The position numbers were made by a program, and so were the translations under genes. Source: Acanthaster planci (taxonomy: Eukaryota; Echinodermata; Asteroidea; Valvatida; Acanthasteridae). From it: 45,945 nucleotides of DNA. Within the stretch, counting starts at the first letter, position 1; the number at the start of each line of letters is the position of its first letter. Below are positions 42,501 to 45,945 of this stretch, in pieces. Under the pieces are notes generated by a model, which had not been told where the DNA came from, ran no database searches, and saw only the letters and a list, made by a program, of their open reading frames with translations. Location of the stretch: contig NW_019091656.1 in the NCBI RefSeq assembly GCF_001949145.1, positions 64,001 through 109,945 on the forward strand. Reading direction: 5' to 3'.

Positions 42501-45401
42501 TAGGGACATACAGAATTATAACTTATTCTTAACACAGCATTGTAAATTAAAATCTTTAAAAGATCCAAACTACATAAAAGGAAAAGAATTTGACTTTAAA
42601 AATTACATATAACAATTGTTACAAATTATATGCTTTGAAGAAAAAAATGTTTAAAGCTGAGTTGTTAATATTTGTGTGAACCTGGTAGTCCATAGTTCCA
42701 TAGAAAAGACAGACAGGAAGGTAAATGCACAGACACCATAGGCCTCACAAGACTTTGGATGAATTGTAAGATGATGGATGTTGGATGGTCCCAGGTTCGA
42801 TTCCCCTCTTGGGCTATACAAGAGTCGAGTACTCCATGGCTTCTCTCTTGTGCCATGAGGATTTCTCTCGAGCTTTCCTGGTTCCCTCTCCTACGCAAAA
42901 ATCAATACTTTTGATCTCTGGTAATGCTCCATGGTCATAAGAGAGTCGCTTGGTGGTTACTTGAGGCATCTATGCATGCCTCAGGCTTGACCGTATAGTG
43001 GCGGCAGCATTCATTATTTAGCCTTGCTGCTGTTAGGACGCTTAATCCCCAAAATTACACAGAATCAAATCCAACCAAATTCACATAACATCTAATTCAT
43101 GTCACTTTATTCATGTTCCATGTAGTTTCGTGGACATCAATGTGTCATTTCAGCATACTCACTTTGATATCAAGTAGGTCTTGGTAAGGTGCCAGAGAGC
43201 TAGTGCCAACATTAATGATACCAGCCAACCTTTCATGACTGCATACATGTAGATCTATGGGTGAAACAGAGATAGCCTCATTTTAACATTCACCTTATCT
43301 TAGCTAGATGGCAAGTGTGCTACTCGTAAATTGAATGAGAAGTGGTCATGTTCGCATCAGCTGAATCTGCTCCGCAAGAAGAAAAATCCATAAATTATGG
43401 AGGAGAGATTTTTCTTTAGTTCAACTGATTTTAAGATTTTGGGAAGGTATTAAATTTGCCCAACCCCCTCCCCCCAAAAATGTTAACATTCCCTCTCACT
43501 GAACTTGGCCATGACTTTGATCAGCCCAGTACCATTGGTAACAAAAAATTTGCCTTTTGTTATTTTGCAAAAAAATGGGGAGGGGTCATGGCCCCCATGG
43601 CCCCCCCTGAATCCAGCCTTAGCCCCCTTCCCTCTCATCTTTAAAAATGACAGATGAGTCACTGACATACAAACGGACATTGCTAAAATAAAAAACACTA
43701 AATGTTAACTATGACCCTGAACTGGCTCCACAAACTTACGGTAAATGCAAGGAAGGAGGCGGGTGCTGATTTCCACCCAAACAGGTTACCAACTGCCTTC
43801 AGCCACTGGATGATTGGCTGGTAGCCTGCCTCTGACAAAGACCAATCACAAACAATGAATGGCTGGGATTTTCAATGTCTTGCAGCTCATTTGTTGCTGT
43901 TACTTTTTAACATTTTCAAATGGCATTTATGTCTGCGGTAAATATTTTGATTGTTTTTGACGTTGGGTCATTCTATAAATTAGGGGTCCATGTTTTTCCA
44001 TGTCCCTGTCACGCCTGACATGATTTTTGTAAGTTCAAAACGTATTTTCTCATTTTAGGAGTGATGACTTTAATGCAAATTACCTGCCAAATAAATAGAA
44101 AAATTTTGAAATCAACTTCAGTGATATTTCCATGTCAAATGACACAGGTCAGGTGTATGCGGGACACAAATATGTCACATTTTTGGGCCCCGAATTTATA
44201 GAATGACCCACTGGTAAGTTTTGTATGTGGGACCCAAGTAGATATATGCTTGTGTAATTAGGTGTAATTGGTATTTGGGGCTCTCCCAGACTAAATCGAT
44301 TGTCTTTCCCTTTTTATTTCGACTCTATCATTTTTTACAAGCCGTTTTGGTCACTGCTGATCTCATCTTAAATAATAATCACAACACACCTTACATGTAG
44401 ATAGCCCCAACTTGCACTCATAAAAAAGAAAGCCACATTTTGAAATTTCTCAAGTCCACTTCAACCAATCTGAAGCCTCTGCATCACAACCCAGCCAAAT
44501 GCATGACAACAGACTGGTACCACTAACAAACTGACTTGAGATCATAGCAGTTACCTGATTGAAAGTCCAGGAGCTAACATTGAAGCAATGTACACTATGC
44601 ACTACGCACTACCAGCCAGCTACGATTGGTTACTTGTGCTTTCACACTACACTGACACAATGGCCAATGGCACGTAATACAGTCAAGAGAGATCAGATAA
44701 TAAGTTACCGTTGCATCCACAGTGTTCCTCTGACGGTTTTTTACATTTTACATGCTTTGAGCACTTCACAACCCGTTCTTTATGTGTACCAATGTGGAAG
44801 CTACATACATGTAACTGAATTGAGACCAGAGAGTGATGTTTTGAGTTTAAAGGCAGTATCTATTTTAATGTCAAAACTGACCAGTCAAGTTTGGTCCATC
44901 CATCGACTGCAAACGAGGATAACAACTTTTAACAACACAAGTTGGTCTATCCTTTCAGTCAAAGTACAGTGTGGATGCTCATTTTCAAGTGTAAAATGTT
45001 TTTTGGCAGGGAAACACTGTCAGTGTGACTGGCCCCTTTACCATGTTTTTGTGTCCAATGAAAAATGTGCCTAGCTCATGAATATGTAACAAGTTTGCCT
45101 TTTGTTGGAAGTGGCTGGTTATTATAGCTACTAATACAGATGGTTGTGGCACATACTTCCTCGACCAATCAGGAAGTTCCTCTTTCAAGATGACAAATTT
45201 TACATACGTTTCAATTGTTTGCCTGAAAGCAAAGCATTGACTACGGTACAACTTTAAACTTTTTCCCGCAAACATCATTAAGCTTTGAATGCTGCTGTTT
45301 TTCAAATGTTGCTGTTCTTTTTCATTTTTAATCAGAAAAGAGGCTTTAATTCAAAGGTAGTTTTGTTCTACTTACTAAAGCGCTTGATGTTTGTCTTTAA
45401 T
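30262..45401 (-). CDS. GRAMD4 orthologue, 11 C-terminal coding exons (5' part off the window)
   Basis: GRAM domain-containing protein 4 is a membrane protein of endoplasmic reticulum/mitochondrial contacts, known in vertebrates for roles in cell death and signalling. I built eleven exons from frame, GT-AG sites and resemblance to remembered GRAMD4 features. Joined exon bases are 1,156; after one base of a split codon this leaves 384 codons and a stop, open throughout. Order: linker with LKTNIKRF; hydrophobic segments FLAFTIYMYAV and GWLVSLMLALALW; KFQLVLLVARRVQN; NPEATQKLYTSLLCAF and the next hydrophobic stretch; LFITDNIFSRFPRVKAKYD; a variable linker; then the GRAM domain from GWQSGKRC through LYLTRSFLCFER to LLPGPGMSIEV and KPYVFGAILNRDEVY. 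The tail is basic and Ser/Thr-rich. The N-terminal region lies beyond 45945. Introns run from 321 to 2,890 bases. Assignment is strong; individual splice sites need transcript data. Confidence 0.92.
30558..30578 (+). repeat. Possible end of a MITE related to 43964-44210
   Basis: GGGTCATTCTATAAAGGG and the two following bases resemble the terminal repeat of the element at 43964-44210. No matching partner end is certain. A weak inverted candidate lies at 31700-31724. Confidence 0.4.
30956..31392. mobile_element. hAT-like MITE in the last GRAMD4 intron (437 bp)
   Basis: It begins TAGTGTTCTAGC and ends GCTAGAACACTG, 12-bp inverted ends with one mismatch. Flanking octamers are GGTGCAAA (left) and GGCACAAG (right). 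The TG versus CA difference is what independent decay of a shared CpG would give. Short inverted ends with an 8-bp duplication suggest hAT. No transposase is encoded. Confidence 0.55.
32226..32313 (-). CDS. GRAMD4 exon (GRAM domain middle)
   Basis: The 88-base exon encodes FLCFERTR through HIVLPLADIITIEK. It sits between a TTTCCAG acceptor and a GTAAG donor, entering with one base of a split serine codon and leaving in phase 0. Confidence 0.92.
32587..32609 (+). repeat. (TCAC)n microsatellite
   Basis: About six uninterrupted tetranucleotide units lie in a GRAMD4 intron. Confidence 0.9.
33072..33156 (-). CDS. GRAMD4 exon (start of GRAM domain)
   Basis: The 85-base exon encodes WQSGKRCTQIVRD and KNGRLYLTR. 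It has a TCAG acceptor and a GTATG donor. Two bases at each end complete split codons with both neighbours, which fixes the frame. Confidence 0.9.
34806..34905 (-). CDS. GRAMD4 exon (linker before GRAM)
   Basis: The 100-base exon encodes YVIPAVATE through FLEMFSLPPEELPLP. The YV start and the acidic F-x-x-x-FSLP pattern match the linker of the family. An acceptor eight bases further in is also possible but breaks the frame with the upstream exon. Confidence 0.85.
35231..35313 (+). promoter_or_regulatory. Promoter-like segment with splice donor, antisense inside GRAMD4
   Basis: On the plus strand TATAAA (35231-35236) is followed 38 bases later by an initiator-like TCAGTT (35267-35272). A consensus splice donor, GTGAGT, follows at 35308-35313. 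The order TATA, initiator, short exon, donor suggests a start site for an antisense or nested transcript, or an old LTR. A chance arrangement remains possible. No downstream coding exon was recognised. Confidence 0.3.
36735..36840 (+). repeat. G-run/C-run dispersed repeat, copy 3
   Basis: Runs of nine G, five C and then six G lie with poly-T between them. GTCATTTTGCGAGCAATGAA follows. Similar phrasing occurs in inverted orientation around 19040-19070. It lies within a GRAMD4 intron. Confidence 0.45.
37090..37244 (-). CDS. GRAMD4 exon (membrane-proximal conserved block)
   Basis: The 155-base exon encodes IFLGVKLFITDNIFSRFPRV, then KYDSSYIMWQSLPT, a hallmark of the family, and ends in a basic RRRK. 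The donor is GTGAGA and the acceptor TTCAG. Confidence 0.93.
38340..38449 (-). CDS. GRAMD4 exon (hydrophobic segment)
   Basis: The 110-base exon encodes LVLWGNPEATQKLY followed by the hydrophobic stretch LLCAFIASVILPGEWFFIGA. It enters and leaves with one base of a split codon. In the transcript orientation a run of at least 16 T (around 38474-38491) lies 25 bases before the acceptor and could act as an extended polypyrimidine tract. Confidence 0.9.
39457..39482 (+). repeat. Tandem duplication of a 13-bp unit
   Basis: GCCTCCGTTGCTA occurs twice back to back in a GRAMD4 intron. This is a small local slippage duplication. Confidence 0.9.
39784..39902 (-). CDS. GRAMD4 exon (amphipathic region)
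   Basis: The 119-base exon encodes DKFQLVLLVARRVQNYLGW and LADGLEKIQ. It has a CCATAG acceptor and a consensus GTGAGT donor. Its two last bases join the first base of the next exon as Asn. Confidence 0.9.
40224..40272 (-). CDS. GRAMD4 short exon
   Basis: The 49-base exon encodes GFAIKFSLLPYSEEEE between an ACACAG acceptor and a GTAATG donor. It follows the second hydrophobic segment, and the acidic run matches the acidic loop expected there. The phase fits both neighbours. Confidence 0.85.
41672..41692. repeat. Perfect 8-bp-arm hairpin in a GRAMD4 intron
   Basis: TGGGTGAT and ATCACCCA are separated by TTCTC and flanked by TGCA-type palindromic bases on each side. No function is assigned. 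Confidence 0.6.
42740..43070 (+). mobile_element. Old tRNA-derived SINE, related to the one at 14.7 kb
   Basis: A near-perfect pol III B box, GGTTCGATTCCC, lies at 42794-42805. About 60 bases later comes GGATTTCTCTCGAGC then TTTCCTGGTTCCCTCTCC, a decayed version of the central block in the 14740-15025 SINE. The A box is eroded, and I could find no target-site duplication, so the boundaries are approximate. It lies in the GRAMD4 intron between the exons at 40224 and 43163. Confidence 0.65.
43163..43254 (-). CDS. GRAMD4 exon (second hydrophobic segment)
   Basis: The 92-base exon encodes IYMYAVMKGWLVSLMLALAL, then WHLTKTYLIS. The YMxAVxxGW pattern is diagnostic of the family. The acceptor is CCATAG and the donor a perfect GTGAGT. 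Confidence 0.92.
43455..43640 (+). repeat. G-run/C-run dispersed repeat, copy 4
   Basis: C-rich runs at both ends enclose AT-rich sequence, and the phrase GGGGAGGGGTCATGG resembles GGGGAGGGGTCATTTTG in copy 3. It is interpreted as another fragment of the same interspersed repeat. Confidence 0.4.
43740..43831 (-). CDS. GRAMD4 exon (first hydrophobic segment)
   Basis: The 92-base exon encodes AGYQPIIQWLKAVGNLFGWK, then SAPASFLAFT, and joins the following IYMYAV in phase 0. The donor is a consensus GTAAGT. Confidence 0.88.
43964..44210. mobile_element. MITE with TGGGTCATTC termini (247 bp)
   Basis: The left end TGGGTCATTCTATAAATT and the right end AATTTATAGAATGACCCA are exact reverse complements, 18 bp long. 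Similarity continues inward (AGGGG against CGGGG). The interior is AT-rich and non-coding. No target-site duplication is obvious next to the ends, so the superfamily is open. It lies in a GRAMD4 intron, upstream of the 43740-43831 exon in transcript orientation. Confidence 0.85.
45376..45401 (-). CDS. GRAMD4 micro-exon (26 bases)
   Basis: It encodes LKTNIKRF between a TTACAG acceptor and a GTAAGT donor. One base at each end completes split codons, giving FKAGY across the junction. This matches the basic stretch before the membrane region in the family. It cannot extend upstream, because an in-frame TGA lies just before the acceptor. It is the first GRAMD4 exon inside the window. Confidence 0.72.
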
Positions 45402-45881
45402 CTGTAATCAAGAAATCAGTAACAAAGTTTCAGAACAGCACTGATGAATATGCAATTTGAACTCTATACACCCATGCCACAACTTCATGGCTTTTACAAA
45501 GAGTCCTTTTAAAACTTATTGAACTGCACACATTGTTTATCTTCAGGCAAACTTGAGTTCTTGATTCTGATTGGTTGGTCCATGGCAACAAACAGTGTGA
45601 CATATAACTGTGTTGTACGAACCATGTCAAACCCTGTGCATTGTGCTGTTATACCTCAATGCACTGTGCTGTTTTTACACAAGAAGCAAATGCATATCTG
45701 CATGACTGTAAATTCAAAAGTGGTAAGTTTGCCTGTGCTTATTGTAACATGCGCTTAAATGCACGTACACTCATTACATCATGTTTCTTGGCCCTTTTCA
45801 ATTATCGGGGGTTGTTTTCTGGATGGTGTACTTAAAGAGGACGATCGATAAAGTTACACTAAAATGGCAGAATTATGGTAC

Positions 45882-45945
45882 ATAATAATAATAATAATAA
45901 TGCAGCATTTATAAGGCGCCTGTATCTGGTGACCATTCAAAGGCC
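45882..45945 (+). repeat. (AAT)n microsatellite joined to a repeat end cut by the window
   Basis: About seven AAT units are followed by GCATTTATAAGGCGCC. This combination, a trinucleotide run next to a TTTATA-GGCGCC-like sequence, is familiar from interspersed repeats of marine invertebrates. The element continues past the edge and cannot be classified. Confidence 0.5.

Noticed and set aside
42794-42805. Possible tRNA gene, from a perfect B box
   Set aside because: No cloverleaf can be folded upstream and the A box is eroded. The surrounding sequence is a SINE.
42665-42898. Frame with VSVHLPSCLSFLWNYG as a possible GRAMD4 membrane exon
   Set aside because: The spacing does not fit the family pattern, and the exon at 43163-43254 fills that place exactly in phase. 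This frame lies in SINE-derived sequence.
44559-45074. 171-codon open frame, plus strand, inside a GRAMD4 intron
   Set aside because: The frame begins at TTG and its first ATG is internal. No domain is seen, and it lies antisense in an intron. Length alone is not enough.
1-45945. CRISPR array, operon, phage or biosynthetic cluster
   Set aside because: The window is plainly animal DNA with split genes, a SINE and MITEs. No regularly spaced identical repeats and no tandem gene run exist.

Overview
This is a eukaryotic (animal) genomic window. It has sparse, intron-split genes, long AT-rich non-coding stretches, and many small decayed transposable elements. A tRNA-derived SINE, several MITE-like elements, an intronless rhodopsin-like GPCR of the orphan-expansion type and a moderately conserved GRAMD4 orthologue suggest a marine invertebrate. 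An invertebrate deuterostome such as an echinoderm is my best guess, with low confidence. There is no operon structure, CRISPR array or prokaryotic feature. I see no new defence or metabolic system here.

Left part (1 to about 8.3 kb): non-coding DNA. It contains a hairpin flanked by direct repeats (50-103) and a dead fragment of a LINE reverse transcriptase C-terminus (about 6.55-6.96 kb). At 8,841-9,914 (+) lies one complete intronless gene for a 357-residue class A GPCR, with promoter-like elements (CCAAT, NRF-1-like, TATA-like, GC box) about 0.4 kb upstream.

Middle part (9.9-30 kb): no gene that I can support. It holds a MITE family with two good copies and one partial copy (14.2, 22.6 and 10.5 kb) and a full-length SINE with a perfect 15-bp target-site duplication (14.7-15.0 kb). 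It also has C/G-run repeats, a hAT-like MITE (26.9-27.4 kb), an inverted-repeat element (27.76-28.10 kb) and a degenerate minisatellite (28.7-29.1 kb).

Right part (30.26-45.40 kb, minus strand): eleven coding exons of a GRAMD4 orthologue. I assembled them by matching splice sites and phases. The exons join in one frame of 385 codons including the stop. They cover the membrane region and the C-terminal GRAM domain. The N-terminal, predicted coiled-coil part lies beyond the right edge. Its introns contain more MITEs, an old SINE, G/C-run repeats, and a promoter-like stretch on the opposite strand at 35.2 kb.

The GPCR and GRAMD4 are unrelated neighbours about 20 kb apart, and nothing suggests they work together.
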